Shown in pieces: positions 34,271 through 43,442 of a stretch of 64,000 bases of DNA (position 1 is its first letter; every line of letters begins with the position of its first letter). The stretch covers positions 103,672 to 167,671 of the forward strand of contig JAENVS010000022.1 of the NCBI GenBank assembly GCA_016650445.1, in the 5' to 3' direction. The stretch comes from Frankiaceae bacterium (GTDB lineage: Bacteria; Actinomycetota; Actinomycetes; Mycobacteriales; SCTD01). Position numbers and translations under genes: made by a program. The notes under the pieces were generated by a model. It was not told the DNA's origin, searched no databases, and saw nothing but the letters and a program-made list of their open reading frames with translations.

Positions 34271-35224
34271 CTAGCCCTTGCGCTTCTCGATCTCCTCGGT
34301 CAGCTGGGGGACGACGTTGAACAGGTCGCCCACGAGGCCGAAGTCGGCGAGCTCGAAGATCGGCGCCTCGGGGTCCTTGTTGATGGCCACGATCGTCTTC
34401 GAGGTCTGCATGCCGGCGCGGTGCTGGATGGCGCCTGAGATGCCGACCGCGATGTAGAGCTGCGGCGACACGGTGCGCCCGGTCTGCCCGACCTGGTTCT
34501 GGTGCGGATACCAACCGGCGTCGGTCGCGGCACGCGATGCACCGACGGCAGCGCCGAGGGTGTCGGCGAGCTTCTCCACGATCGAGAAGTTCTCCGCGTT
34601 GCCCATGCCGCGCCCACCGGAGACGACGATCGACGCCTCACCGAGGTCGGGTCGGCCGCCCTTGGCCTCGACGACCGCCTCGACCAGCCTGGAGGCCTTG
34701 TCGGCGTCGCTGAACTCTGCCGTGACCTGCTCGACGGTGCCGGCGCCGGCCTGCTCGGTCGGCGGCGTGGAGTTCGGGCGCACGGTGATGATCGGCGTAC
34801 CCGTCTGGACCTTCGACTGCACGGTGACCGCACCGCCGAAGATCTGCTGCTCGGCGACCAGCTCCGGGGTCACGCCGACCGCGTCGGTCAGCAGACCGCC
34901 GCCGGTCTTGACGGCCAGCCGGGCGCCGATCTCCTTGCCGGTGGCGTTGCTCGGGAGCAGCACCGCGGCCGGGCTCTTCTCCTGCACCAGCTTCGCGAGC
35001 ACCGACGCGTGCGGCCCGACGAGGTACGACGACAGCTCCTCGGCCTCGCAGACGTAGACCTTCTCCGCGCCGTACGCACCGACCTTCTCGGCGGCAGCTG
35101 ACGCGCCCTTGCCCAGTACGACGGCCGACGGCTCGCCCAGGGTGCGGGCGAGGGTCAGCAGCTCGTACGAGACCTTCTTCGGAGCCCCGTCGACGTGGTC
35201 GACGAGAACAAGCACTTCCGCCAC
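34271..35224 (-). CDS. etfA: Electron transfer flavoprotein alpha subunit
   Basis: 317 residues. With EtfB it carries electrons from acyl-CoA dehydrogenases to the quinone pool. The C-terminal FAD-binding domain has the motifs [41 protein letters not shown] and [12 protein letters not shown]; the N-terminal Rossmann-like domain is about 1-185. GTG 35224 gives the usual N-terminus [11 protein letters not shown] and has GAGAGGG 8 nt upstream. 13 bp downstream of etfB. Confidence 0.96.
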   Translation of the reverse strand: MAEVLVLVDHVDGAPKKVSYELLTLARTLGEPSAVVLGKGASAAAEKVGAYGAEKVYVCEAEELSSYLVGPHASVLAKLVQEKSPAAVLLPSNATGKEIGARLAVKTGGGLLTDAVGVTPELVAEQQIFGGAVTVQSKVQTGTPIITVRPNSTPPTEQAGAGTVEQVTAEFSDADKASRLVEAVVEAKGGRPDLGEASIVVSGGRGMGNAENFSIVEKLADTLGAAVGASRAATDAGWYPHQNQVGQTGRTVSPQLYIAVGISGAIQHRAGMQTSKTIVAINKDPEAPIFELADFGLVGDLFNVVPQLTEEIEKRKG

Positions 35225-35237
35225 GAGTCCAGCCCTC

Positions 35238-36023
35238 TCAGATGATCTTCTGCGACGCGAGGAAATCGGCGACCTTGGCGCCGCCGTCACCCTCGTCCTT
35301 GACGATCTGGCCCGCCTGACGCGGCGGCTTGTTCGAGAACTCCACGACCTGCGACGGCGCGTTGGCCAGGCCGACCTTGTCGGCCTCGATGCCTGCGTCA
35401 GCGGTGGTCAGCGTGGTGAGCGGCTTGCTCTTGGCCGCCATGATCCCCTTGAACGACGGGTAGCGCGGCTCGTTGATCTTCTCGACCACCGACAGGATCG
35501 CCGGCAGCGGTGCCTCGACGACGTCGTAGCCGTTGTCGGTCTGCCGCTCGATCTTGACGTTGCCGCCGTCGACGGTGACCTTGCGCGCGCCGGAGAGCTG
35601 CGGCTTGCCGGTGCGCTCCGCGAGCAGCGCGGCCATGACGGACATGCGCGAGTCGGTCGCCTCCGAGCCGCAGATGACGAGGTCGTACTCGAGCGTGTCG
35701 AGGACCTTCGCAATCGCGTACGACGTCTGTATGGCGTCACTGCCGGCAAGCGCCTCGTCGGACAGGTGCACGGCCTTGTCGGCCCCCATCGACAGCGCCT
35801 TGCGGATCGTCTCGACGGCGCGGTCCGGACCCATCGTGAGGATGGTGACCGAAGCCTCCCCGCCGGCAGCCTCCTTGAGCTTGAGCGCCTCCTCGACGGC
35901 GTACTCGTCGATCTCGTTCATGACGACGTCGACGGACGCGCGGTCCAACGTCTTGTCGTCCGCCTTGAGCTTGCGCTCGGCCCACGTGTCGGGGACCTGC
36001 TTGACCAGTACGACGATGTTCAT
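35238..36023 (-). CDS. etfB: Electron transfer flavoprotein beta subunit
   Basis: 261 residues, beginning NIVVLVKQVPDTWAERKL as in the family. Binds AMP and forms the EtfAB heterodimer; signature DLVICGSEATDSRM lies near residue 115. The 202 nt before it hold a palindromic operator-like site. Operon etfB-etfA. Confidence 0.96.
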   Translation of the reverse strand: MNIVVLVKQVPDTWAERKLKADDKTLDRASVDVVMNEIDEYAVEEALKLKEAAGGEASVTILTMGPDRAVETIRKALSMGADKAVHLSDEALAGSDAIQTSYAIAKVLDTLEYDLVICGSEATDSRMSVMAALLAERTGKPQLSGARKVTVDGGNVKIERQTDNGYDVVEAPLPAILSVVEKINEPRYPSFKGIMAAKSKPLTTLTTADAGIEADKVGLANAPSQVVEFSNKPPRQAGQIVKDEGDGGAKVADFLASQKII

Positions 36024-36144
36024 GCTCGTGCGCCGACCTCCGTAGGCAGACTGCATCTGGCGCGGCGGTGCGCGCACGTGTCGAGGATGACGGTCACGCT
36101 AACGCGAGCGCTTGACGCTCCCGTGACCGGCCTCGCCGGCCATT

Positions 36145-36160
36145 GTTACCCGCCGGTAGC
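36145..36160. promoter_or_regulatory. Operator-like palindrome upstream of etfB
   Basis: GTTACCCGCCGGTAGC has 6-bp arms (one mismatch) around CGCC in the only gap upstream of etfB. Its form (TACC-N4-GGTA) is typical of TetR-type operators controlling acyl-CoA metabolism. The regulator is not identifiable here. Confidence 0.4.
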
Positions 36161-36225
36161 AGCCCCGCAAACTGCAACAAGCACCCTGTGCCGCACATCA
36201 CGTCCGCGGCGGTGGGCAGGGTGGG

Positions 36226-37005
36226 TCAGCGGCCGAGGAACTGGGCCTTGCCGGGGCCACTCTCGACGAAGGACGCCATGCCAATGGCGCGGTCCTCGGT
36301 GGCGAACAGACCGGCGAACAGCGTCGACTCCATCCGCAGCGCGGCGTCGAGGTCCATCTCGAGGCCCTCGTCGATCGCCTTCTTCGCGGCCCGGATCGCG
36401 ATGGCAGCACCGCCGGCGTACGACGACGCCATCTCCATGGCCTTGGCGTAGACGGCGCCCGCGGGCACGACGACGTCGGCCAGGCCGATGGCGAGCGCCT
36501 CCGACGCCTCGACGAAGCGCCCCGTGAAGCAGATGTCCTTGGCTTTCGCCGGCCCGACCAACCGGGTCAGCCGTTGCGTGCCACCGGCCCCGGGGATGAC
36601 GCCGAGCAGGATCTCGGGCTGGCCCATCTTCGCGTTGTCGGCGACCACCCGGAAGTCGGCGCACATCGACAGCTCGCAGCCGCCGCCGAGCGCGTAGCCG
36701 GTGACGGCGGCGATGACCGGCTTGGGGATGCGCGCCACGGTCTGGAAGCAGTCCTGCAGAGCCCCGGAGCGCTGAAGCATGTCGACGTACGACATGTCCT
36801 TCATCTCCTTGATGTCTGCGCCGGCGGCGAAGACGCGCTCGCCGCCGTAGAGAACGACGGCACGGATGTCGGTGCGGGCGGTCGCCTCGACGGCGCAGGC
36901 CCGGATCTCCTCCTGCACCTGGGCGTTGAGGGCGTTCATCTTCGGGCGGTCCAGTCGGATCGTCCCGACCGCGCCCTCGACCTCGAGCCGTACGAACTCG
37001 CCCAC
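36226..37005 (-). CDS. Enoyl-CoA hydratase
   Basis: 259 residues, crotonase fold. Adds water to trans-2-enoyl-CoA. Both catalytic glutamates are present: E111 (GGGCELSMCADF) and E131 (GQPEILLGVIPGAGG); the oxyanion-hole segment AAGADIKEM is near residue 60. GTG 37005 has GGAGGA 5 nt upstream. A separate unit upstream of etfBA, but in the same acyl-CoA oxidation theme. Confidence 0.95.
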   Translation of the reverse strand: MGEFVRLEVEGAVGTIRLDRPKMNALNAQVQEEIRACAVEATARTDIRAVVLYGGERVFAAGADIKEMKDMSYVDMLQRSGALQDCFQTVARIPKPVIAAVTGYALGGGCELSMCADFRVVADNAKMGQPEILLGVIPGAGGTQRLTRLVGPAKAKDICFTGRFVEASEALAIGLADVVVPAGAVYAKAMEMASSYAGGAAIAIRAAKKAIDEGLEMDLDAALRMESTLFAGLFATEDRAIGMASFVESGPGKAQFLGR

Positions 37006-37038
37006 GTCATTCCTCCGTTGATCGGGTGACCGGCACCC

Positions 37039-37044
37039 TAGTGT
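37039..37044 (+). promoter_or_regulatory. -10 box of the acidic-protein gene
   Basis: TAGTGT lies 7 nt before the GTG at 37052, with no Shine-Dalgarno. Confidence 0.5.
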
Positions 37045-37051
37045 CGGCGGC

Positions 37052-37693
37052 GTGTTCCGTGACTCGCGCGGCGTCGTCCACACGGTGTCGTCCGTGGACC
37101 CGTTGGACGACCTCCCGCCGGATGCCGCGCGCGCCTTGCAGGACGCGCTCCTGCGGCCGGTCGAGGGCGACGTGGGCGGGGCGCTCGAGCGCTGCGACGC
37201 CGTGACCGAGCTGCTGGACCGCTGGCAGGACGCGTTCTTCGCCTCGCTGCCCGACGTCTTCGACCTGGCGGAGGAGCGTCGCTGGGCGGTCGAGGCGGGC
37301 ATGTCCCTCGATGAGATCGAGGCGCAGTACGCCGAGGAGAACGACGACGTCGACCTCACCGCCGGCGACGACGACGAGGACGACGCCCTCGAGGCGCTGC
37401 TGCCCACCGGCGTACCGCTCGACGAGCCGGGGGCTCGCGAGGTGCTGCCCGAGGACCTGGTGTCCATGCTCGAGCGCGAACTTCTCCTGCTTCCGGTCCG
37501 GACCCGCCTGGAAGCGCTCGTCGCGGCCGCGGACCTCGTCGAGAACTGGTCGGACCTGCTCGCCGACGAGGAGAAGCTGCTCGGACACCTCGTGCTCCGG
37601 CACGGCGGAGCCCACGCGCCGCTCGACCACGAGGGGCTGGCCGACCGCCACGCCGCGCTCCACGCGCAGACCGGTCCGGGGCACGGGCTGTGA
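37052..37693 (+). CDS. Acidic protein of unknown function
   Basis: 213 residues, strongly acidic with a run of Asp/Glu at about 105-120 (AGDDDEDDALEALL). Predicted mainly helical; no signal peptide, membrane segment or recognised motif. GTG 37052 is preceded by a TAGTGT -10 box. Its stop overlaps the start of the downstream alpha/beta hydrolase (GTGA), so the two are co-translated and probably act together. Confidence 0.8.
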   Translation: MFRDSRGVVHTVSSVDPLDDLPPDAARALQDALLRPVEGDVGGALERCDAVTELLDRWQDAFFASLPDVFDLAEERRWAVEAGMSLDEIEAQYAEENDDVDLTAGDDDEDDALEALLPTGVPLDEPGAREVLPEDLVSMLERELLLLPVRTRLEALVAAADLVENWSDLLADEEKLLGHLVLRHGGAHAPLDHEGLADRHAALHAQTGPGHGL

Positions 37694-38610
37694 GGCGGGC
37701 CACGTGGCGGGACGTCGATGTCGACGGCGCGAAGGTCCGGGTCATGGAGGCCGGCAAGGGTGACCCGCTGCTGTTCCTGCACGGCTGGGGCCTGAGCCCT
37801 CGCTCCTATGCGCAGGGCATCACCAGACTCACGGCGGCCGGCGTACAGGTCATCGCGCCGTGCCTGCCCGGTTTCGGCGGCAGCGACGGCCCAGGGATAC
37901 GCGGGGTCAACCTGCGCGAGTACGCAGCGCGGATGGGCCGGCTGCTCGACGTGCTGGAGGTCGAGCACCCGGTCTTCGTCGCCGGCCACTCCTTCGGGGG
38001 CGGCGTCGCCATCCAGCTCGCGACGGACCGACCCGAGCGGGTGCGTTCACTGACGCTGGTCAACACCGTCGGCGGCGCGCCGGGGCGCCGGGCCGGGCTG
38101 GCAGACACGTCGTGGCTGCGCTGGGCGGCGGGAACGGCCAGTGAGCTGAGCGCGGGCGGCATACTGCGGGCCGCGCCGTCCATGCTGCGCGACTACCTGC
38201 CCAACGCCGTACGGCGACCCGCCACGATGGCGCTGTCGGCCCGGCTGGCACTGACCGCGTCACTGGCCGGGCAGGTGGAGGCACTGGTCGCGCAAGGACA
38301 GCCGATCCTGTTCATCTGGGCCGACCGGGACCGGGTTGTCGCGCCGGGCGCCCTCGCCGAGATCGTCACGGCCTTACCTGCGGAAGTCATCGAAGGCCGG
38401 CACGGCTGGCTGCTCACCGAGCCCGAGGACTTCGCCACGCTGCTGCGCAATGCCCTCGTGGTGCACGTCATGCTCGAACGCAAGCGCCGCGGACAGGCCC
38501 TCGTGCTGCCCAAGGGCACGTCGCTCGCCGACCTCATCCCCCCTGAACGGCGAGCGGCCACCCGACCGCCGGAGTCGCCCTTGCCGGCTCCCGGGAGGAT
38601 GCGCCTGTGA
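37690..38610 (+). CDS. Alpha/beta hydrolase
   Basis: 306 residues. Nucleophile in AGHSFGGGVAIQ, aspartate in IWADRDRVVAP, histidine in IEGRHGWLLTEP; oxyanion loop LFLHGWGLSPRSY. A C-terminal tail (about 255-306) carries a basic stretch. Coupled by 4-bp overlaps to the acidic-protein gene upstream and glgX downstream, so all three form one operon. Substrate unknown. Confidence 0.88.
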   Translation: MRRATWRDVDVDGAKVRVMEAGKGDPLLFLHGWGLSPRSYAQGITRLTAAGVQVIAPCLPGFGGSDGPGIRGVNLREYAARMGRLLDVLEVEHPVFVAGHSFGGGVAIQLATDRPERVRSLTLVNTVGGAPGRRAGLADTSWLRWAAGTASELSAGGILRAAPSMLRDYLPNAVRRPATMALSARLALTASLAGQVEALVAQGQPILFIWADRDRVVAPGALAEIVTALPAEVIEGRHGWLLTEPEDFATLLRNALVVHVMLERKRRGQALVLPKGTSLADLIPPERRAATRPPESPLPAPGRMRL

Positions 38611-40763
38611 CCGCACCGTCCGCTGGAGGACCGTCCGCTGGAGCGCCGCCCGCGGTCTGGCCCGGCCGCCCGACGCCGCTCGGGGCGTCGTGGGACGGCG
38701 AGGGGACCAACGTGGCGCTCTTCAGCTCGGGCGCGGAGGGGGTCGACGTCTGCCTGTTCGACGATTCCCCGGGTGGGAGTGGCAGCCGCGAGCAACGGAT
38801 CCCGCTGGAGGAGTCGACCCACCATGTCTGGCACGGCTACCTGCCGCAGGTCGGCCCGGGGCAGCGGTACGGCTTCCGGGTCACCGGCCCCTTCGACCCA
38901 GGCCGCGGCCTCCGGTACAACCCCGCCAAGCTGCTGCTCGACCCCTACGCCCGTGCGATCCAGGGCGAGTTCCGGCTGGACCGGGCGATCTTCGGCTCCG
39001 TCCCGGGCAAGGACCGGCTCGCGCAGAACCGCGACAGCGCGCCGTACGTCCCGAAGTCGGTCGTCGTGCACGACGTCTTCCCGTGGGGCGGGGACCACCA
39101 CCGGCCGCACTACGCGTGGTCCGACACGGTCATCTACGAGCTGCACGTCAAGGGCTTCACCGCGCTGCACCCCGACATCCCGCCCTCGCTGCGCGGCACG
39201 TACGCCGGCCTCGCGCACGCAGCCGCGATCGAGCACCTTCAGCGGCTCGGCGTCACGGCCGTCGAGCTCATGCCGGTGCACCACTTCGTCTCCGAGCCGC
39301 ACCTGCTGCGGCGCGGACTGACCAACTACTGGGGCTACAACTCCATCGGCTACTTCGCACCGCATGCGGCGTACAGCGCAAGTGGCTCACGCGGTGAGCA
39401 GGTGCGCGAGTTCAAGGCGATGGTCCGCGCGCTGCATGCCGCCGGCATCGAGGTGCTGCTCGACGTCGTCTACAACCACACGGCCGAGGGCGATCACACC
39501 GGACCAACGATGGCCTTTCGTGGGATCGACAACCCGACGTACTACCGGCTGCAGGAGGACCGGTCGCGCTACCGCGACTACACCGGCACCGGCAACACAC
39601 TCGACGTCCGGTCGCCGCATGTGCTGCAGCTCATCACGGACTCGCTGCGCTACTGGGTGACCGAGATGCACGTCGATGGCTTTCGCTTCGACCTCGCATC
39701 CGCACTCGCGCGTTCGTTCCACGACGTCGACAAGCTGTCGGCCTTCCTGGCCGTCATCCAGCAGGACCCCGTCATCAGCCAGGTGAAGCTGATCGCCGAG
39801 CCGTGGGACATCGGCGAGGGCGGCTACCAGGTCGGCGAGTTCCCGCCGCTGTGGAACGAGTGGAACGGCAAGTACCGCGACACCGTCCGCGATGTCTGGC
39901 GCGGGCAGGGCAGCGGCGTCAGGGAGCTCGCCTACCGGCTGTCGGGGTCGAGCGACCTGTACCAGGACGACGGTCGGCGCCCGTACGCCTCCATCAACTT
40001 CGTCACCGCGCACGACGGCTTCACGCTGCGCGACCTGACGACGTACGAGCACAAGCGCAACGAGGCGAACGGCGAGGACAACAACGACGGCGACAACCAC
40101 AACCGGTCGTGGAACTGCGGCGTCGAGGGCGAGACCGACGACGAGCCGGTCAGCGCGCTGCGCCGCCGGCAGGCTCGCAACTTCCTGACGACGCTGCTGC
40201 TGTCGGCCGGCGTACCGATGCTGACGATGGGAGACGAGGTACAGCGCACGCAGCGCGGCAACAACAACGCGTACTGCCAGGACAACGAGGTGTCGTACCT
40301 GGAGTGGGACGAGGACGGCGGTCCGCTGTGCCGGCTGGTCGAGCGACTGGTTGCGCTTCGGCGCACCCACCCGGTGTTCCGGCAGAAAGCCTTCTTCAGC
40401 GGGCAGCCGCTCGGGGACGAAGGTGTGAAGGACCTCGCGTGGTTCGGTGCGAACGGAAAGGAGCTGACCGACGCCGAGTGGTTCGACCCGCACCAACAAA
40501 CCATCGCCATGTACCTCGACGGCGGTGGCATCAAGACCCGAGGTCCACGCGGCGAACGGGTGGTCGACGACTCGTTCCTGTTCGTCCTGCACGCCGGCGA
40601 TGACGACCGCAAGGTCACGCTGCCCGGCTGGCCGTGGGCGAAGGCGTACGACGTCGTGATCGACACCTGCGAGGAGGACGGCGCGGGTGGCGGCGCCTAC
40701 CCCGCCGGCGCGCCCCTGCCGATGCCGGCGAGATCCGCCGTCCTGCTCCGCGTGACCCGCTGA
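38607..40763 (+). CDS. glgX: Glycogen debranching enzyme (isoamylase-type)
   Basis: 718 residues, GH13. Hydrolyses alpha-1,6 branches left after phosphorylase action. An N-terminal CBM48-like domain (about 15-140) precedes the (beta/alpha)8 barrel. Catalytic nucleophile aspartate in VDGFRFDLASALAR, acid/base glutamate in KLIAEPWDIGEGG, transition-state aspartate in FVTAHDGFTLRDL. Starts GTG 38607, overlapping the hydrolase stop. Confidence 0.96.
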   Translation: MTAPSAGGPSAGAPPAVWPGRPTPLGASWDGEGTNVALFSSGAEGVDVCLFDDSPGGSGSREQRIPLEESTHHVWHGYLPQVGPGQRYGFRVTGPFDPGRGLRYNPAKLLLDPYARAIQGEFRLDRAIFGSVPGKDRLAQNRDSAPYVPKSVVVHDVFPWGGDHHRPHYAWSDTVIYELHVKGFTALHPDIPPSLRGTYAGLAHAAAIEHLQRLGVTAVELMPVHHFVSEPHLLRRGLTNYWGYNSIGYFAPHAAYSASGSRGEQVREFKAMVRALHAAGIEVLLDVVYNHTAEGDHTGPTMAFRGIDNPTYYRLQEDRSRYRDYTGTGNTLDVRSPHVLQLITDSLRYWVTEMHVDGFRFDLASALARSFHDVDKLSAFLAVIQQDPVISQVKLIAEPWDIGEGGYQVGEFPPLWNEWNGKYRDTVRDVWRGQGSGVRELAYRLSGSSDLYQDDGRRPYASINFVTAHDGFTLRDLTTYEHKRNEANGEDNNDGDNHNRSWNCGVEGETDDEPVSALRRRQARNFLTTLLLSAGVPMLTMGDEVQRTQRGNNNAYCQDNEVSYLEWDEDGGPLCRLVERLVALRRTHPVFRQKAFFSGQPLGDEGVKDLAWFGANGKELTDAEWFDPHQQTIAMYLDGGGIKTRGPRGERVVDDSFLFVLHAGDDDRKVTLPGWPWAKAYDVVIDTCEEDGAGGGAYPAGAPLPMPARSAVLLRVTR

Positions 40764-41051
40764 CCCGATCCGGACACCCGGTGGGCAACCGTCGCGCAAA
40801 GGTCACGGTTCGATAACGACATCCGCTGCGGTCACCCGACCGCGGGCTCCCCCGTGTGCGACCGGCGACGAGAAGCTGCCGAGTCGGCGCCGCCGCGGCC
40901 GGGTCCGACGGCCTCCCCCGTTCGGGGGTCCGCGGGCGTCGAGAGGCCGATTCGGTCGGAAAACCACCGGTTTCAGCTCATACCTCAACGCGGTCGACAG
41001 CCTGGGTGCCGCCGCCGAATCCCCGCGGCCACCTCCCTCGAGGAGCTCCGA
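40764..41051 (+). other. GC-rich leader region with hairpins
   Basis: 288 bp between glgX and the metallopeptidase-like gene without a convincing coding frame. A short, strong hairpin (CCCCC-GTTC-GGGGG, 40915-40928) and other G/C stems are seen. Near the left end, GTCAC-N6-ATAAC (40801-40816) resembles a direct-repeat regulator site weakly. A structured 5' leader is possible but no known riboswitch motif was recognised. Confidence 0.4.
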
Positions 41052-42284
41052 ATGACCCTCCGATCTCGCTCACTCCGCCACCCGCTCCTGTGCGCAGGCC
41101 TCGGGATCGGCGCCCTCCTGGCCGCCGGTCCGACCGCACACGCATGGGCTCTGACAGCCACCACGACCCCGACACCGACCGGCACGCTCGCGGCTCCCCG
41201 CACCCTTCGGGCTCCGGGCACCCTCGACGCAGCGCAGTCGGCTGCGACGGTCGGGAACCTGCCGGTCCCCGCTGGTCCGGCCGCGCGCTTCACGTGCGCG
41301 GCCCTGTCCGGTCTGCGGCTGTGCTCGCACGGCGATGACCGGCGGCTCGGCCCGGCACACACCGAGAACGAGAAGAGCGGGCAACGGGCGAGCACCGCCT
41401 CGACACGCGTCGGCTGCTACGGCGACGGCCGCTCCGGCCTCCGCATCCAGGCCGTCTACGCCCGCCCGGTGACGAGTGCCGACCGCCTCGGGGCGATGCT
41501 CCCGTCGTTCCGCGGCTGGGCGGGTGCCCTCGAGAAGACGATCGACGACAGCGCCCACCAGACCAGGGGCGCGCGCCATGTGCGCTTCGTGACCAAGCCC
41601 GGCGGCGGGAGCTGCCAGCTCGACGTACTCGCGCTGGCTCTGCCCGCCGACGCTTTCTCCTCCTTCTCCGCAACCATCGACGCGCTGCGCCACCAGGGTC
41701 TGACGGCGAAGGGAGTGAAGTACCTCGTCTGGGCCGACGCCAGCGGCTACTGCGGGATGGCCTCGATGTACGACGACACGAAGCCGACCGCGGACAACCT
41801 CAACAACGGCGACTTTCCGACGTACGCGCGCGTCGACCGCACGTGCTGGGGCTACGCCGAGGCGCACGAGGTCGTTCACATGCTGGGAGGCGTCCAGAAG
41901 GGCGCCCCGCACGCGACCGCCGGCCGGCACTGCCGAGATGGAAACGACCTCATGTGCTACGACGACGGCACGGCGGGCGGCCGACAGGTCGCCGCCTGCC
42001 CGGCATCGCAGGCCGCGCTGCTGGACTGCCACCACGACGACTACTTCTCCACCGCACCGGCGGCCGGCTCGTGGCTGTCATCGCACTGGAACGTCGCCCG
42101 AAGCGGCTTCCTGTCCCCCGGCTGGTCCGGTCCGGCGCCGGCCCCCTCCGCGGCACCCGCCAGTGGCGACGTTCCGCCGCCCGCGGACCCGACCGAACCC
42201 AGCGACCCGCAGCCAACGCCCGAGCCGAGCACGTCTTCGCTGCTGCCGCTGCCCTGGCCGACCGCACCCGGCGTGACGTCATGA
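41052..42284 (+). CDS. Secreted metallopeptidase-like protein
   Basis: 410 residues. A signal peptide (about 1-31) is followed by a Thr/Pro linker and a domain with HEVVH at residues 272-276 (AHEVVHMLGGVQ) and H293 as candidate third zinc ligand, a metzincin-like layout. Several cysteines suggest disulphides; the C-terminal ~50 residues are Pro-rich. ATG 41052 has GAGGAG 7-8 nt upstream. Extracellular; substrate unknown. Its last bases overlap a small downstream frame. Confidence 0.85.
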   Translation: MTLRSRSLRHPLLCAGLGIGALLAAGPTAHAWALTATTTPTPTGTLAAPRTLRAPGTLDAAQSAATVGNLPVPAGPAARFTCAALSGLRLCSHGDDRRLGPAHTENEKSGQRASTASTRVGCYGDGRSGLRIQAVYARPVTSADRLGAMLPSFRGWAGALEKTIDDSAHQTRGARHVRFVTKPGGGSCQLDVLALALPADAFSSFSATIDALRHQGLTAKGVKYLVWADASGYCGMASMYDDTKPTADNLNNGDFPTYARVDRTCWGYAEAHEVVHMLGGVQKGAPHATAGRHCRDGNDLMCYDDGTAGGRQVAACPASQAALLDCHHDDYFSTAPAAGSWLSSHWNVARSGFLSPGWSGPAPAPSAAPASGDVPPPADPTEPSDPQPTPEPSTSSLLPLPWPTAPGVTS

Positions 42285-42517
42285 GCCGACTGCTGCTCGT
42301 GCACGAGGGTCCAGAGGGCCGGGTCGACGTGCTGCTCGCGGACGCGGAGGTGAACGAGCGCGGTGTGCGGGTGTTCTGCCGCCGCGGCGAGGTCGTCCTC
42401 CGCGTCGCCCGCGACGAGGTCATTCTCGTCCGTGACGTCCGGAACCGGACCCCTGATCATGCCAGGCTTCCCGAAATGCTGCCAAACCCGTACTGTTCGG
42501 ACTACCACGGTCCGTAG
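42281..42517 (+). CDS. Possible small protein, 78 aa
   Basis: An open frame starting at an ATG that overlaps the metallopeptidase stop (ATGA). It reads MSRLLLVHEGPEGRVDVLLADAEVN... with alternating hydrophobic strands and a polar C-terminus. Codon use in the first 50 codons is compatible with coding. No family recognised and no independent Shine-Dalgarno, so it is only a candidate. Confidence 0.4.
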   Translation: MSRLLLVHEGPEGRVDVLLADAEVNERGVRVFCRRGEVVLRVARDEVILVRDVRNRTPDHARLPEMLPNPYCSDYHGP

Positions 42518-42565
42518 CCATGCGGTGACGCAGAGGCGCGGGCCGCCGAGGGGCGGGGGTGGCGG

Positions 42566-43438
42566 GTGCAGCCGGCCTCCGCGACGTTCGCTGCCTCCAG
42601 GCTCGGGACGAGCGCCGACCTGCTGACTGCCGCCGCCGAGGCGGAGCTCGCCCGTGCCCTTGTCACCGACGACGAGGAGCGCGCCGCCCTGGCCGCGGAG
42701 ACGCTCTGGCGCAGCACCGGGAGCTTGGGTGCTGTGCACCGGGTGGTCAGCCGACAGCTGACGGCCGCCGGAGAGGGCTGGACGAAGGGCTTCATCAGCC
42801 TCGCCGTGGCCCAACGGATCACCATCGCGGCCCAGCGCCTGCTGGAGCGACTGCGCCCGCTCCCGCCGAGGCAGGCCCGCGGCACCGTCGTGCTCGCCAG
42901 CCCACCGGGCGACGGGCACACCCTCGCTCTGCACGCGGTCGCGCACCTCGTCGAGGACCAAGGACATCGCGCCGTGATCGGCGGGAGCCTGCCGTGGGAG
43001 GACCTCGCCGAGCTGGCGGCCGAGGAGGAGCATCTGCTCGTCCTCGGGTTGAGCCTGCACACCGACGTCGGGGTGGCGACGGTGCGACGCGGCATCGCGG
43101 TGGTGCGCAGCGTGTGCGGGCCCATCCCCGTTGTCATCGGCGGCCCGCAGGTGCAGGCCAACCCTGCGCTGGTGCGACTCATCGGGGCCGATCTCGGCTC
43201 GACCGAGTCGCACGACGCTCTCGATCAGCTGTCCGCCTGGACCAGTCGGCTCACCGACCGGGAGCGCGAAGTCCTCGAGTGCGTGTCCAAGGGCATGACG
43301 AACGTCGAGGTGGGTGTGGCGCTCGGCCTCGGCGCCGCGACCGTGAAGTCGCACCTGGACCGCATCTTCATCAAGACCGGAACGACACACCGCGCCGCCG
43401 CCGTCGCCACCGCCCTGCGCAGCGGTTGGTTCAGCTGA
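42566..43438 (+). CDS. LuxR-type regulator with cobalamin-binding-like sensor domain
   Basis: 290 residues. An N-terminal helical region (about 15-100) and a Rossmann-like domain (about 105-215) match the layout of the B12-binding module of CarH/LitR-type and methionine-synthase-like proteins: D116-x-H118 in SPPGDGHTLAL gives the cobalt-coordinating histidine, and GG at 192-193 is typical. The helical W-x9-EH motif of light sensors is degenerate: W72 is followed by A82-Q83. A LuxR/GerE helix-turn-helix (about 227-288, LTDREREVLECVSKGMTNVEV) ends the protein. GTG 42566 has a G-rich Shine-Dalgarno. Convergent with glgP. Confidence 0.85.
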   Translation: MQPASATFAASRLGTSADLLTAAAEAELARALVTDDEERAALAAETLWRSTGSLGAVHRVVSRQLTAAGEGWTKGFISLAVAQRITIAAQRLLERLRPLPPRQARGTVVLASPPGDGHTLALHAVAHLVEDQGHRAVIGGSLPWEDLAELAAEEEHLLVLGLSLHTDVGVATVRRGIAVVRSVCGPIPVVIGGPQVQANPALVRLIGADLGSTESHDALDQLSAWTSRLTDREREVLECVSKGMTNVEVGVALGLGAATVKSHLDRIFIKTGTTHRAAAVATALRSGWFS

Positions 43439-43442
43439 TGAC

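Noticed and set aside
40764..41051. c-di-AMP (ydaO-type) riboswitch
   Set aside because: Core sequence elements of the family could not be found; kept only as an unidentified leader.
42566..43438. Interpretation of the B12-like protein as a methionine synthase fragment
   Set aside because: It has a LuxR helix-turn-helix and no catalytic domain.
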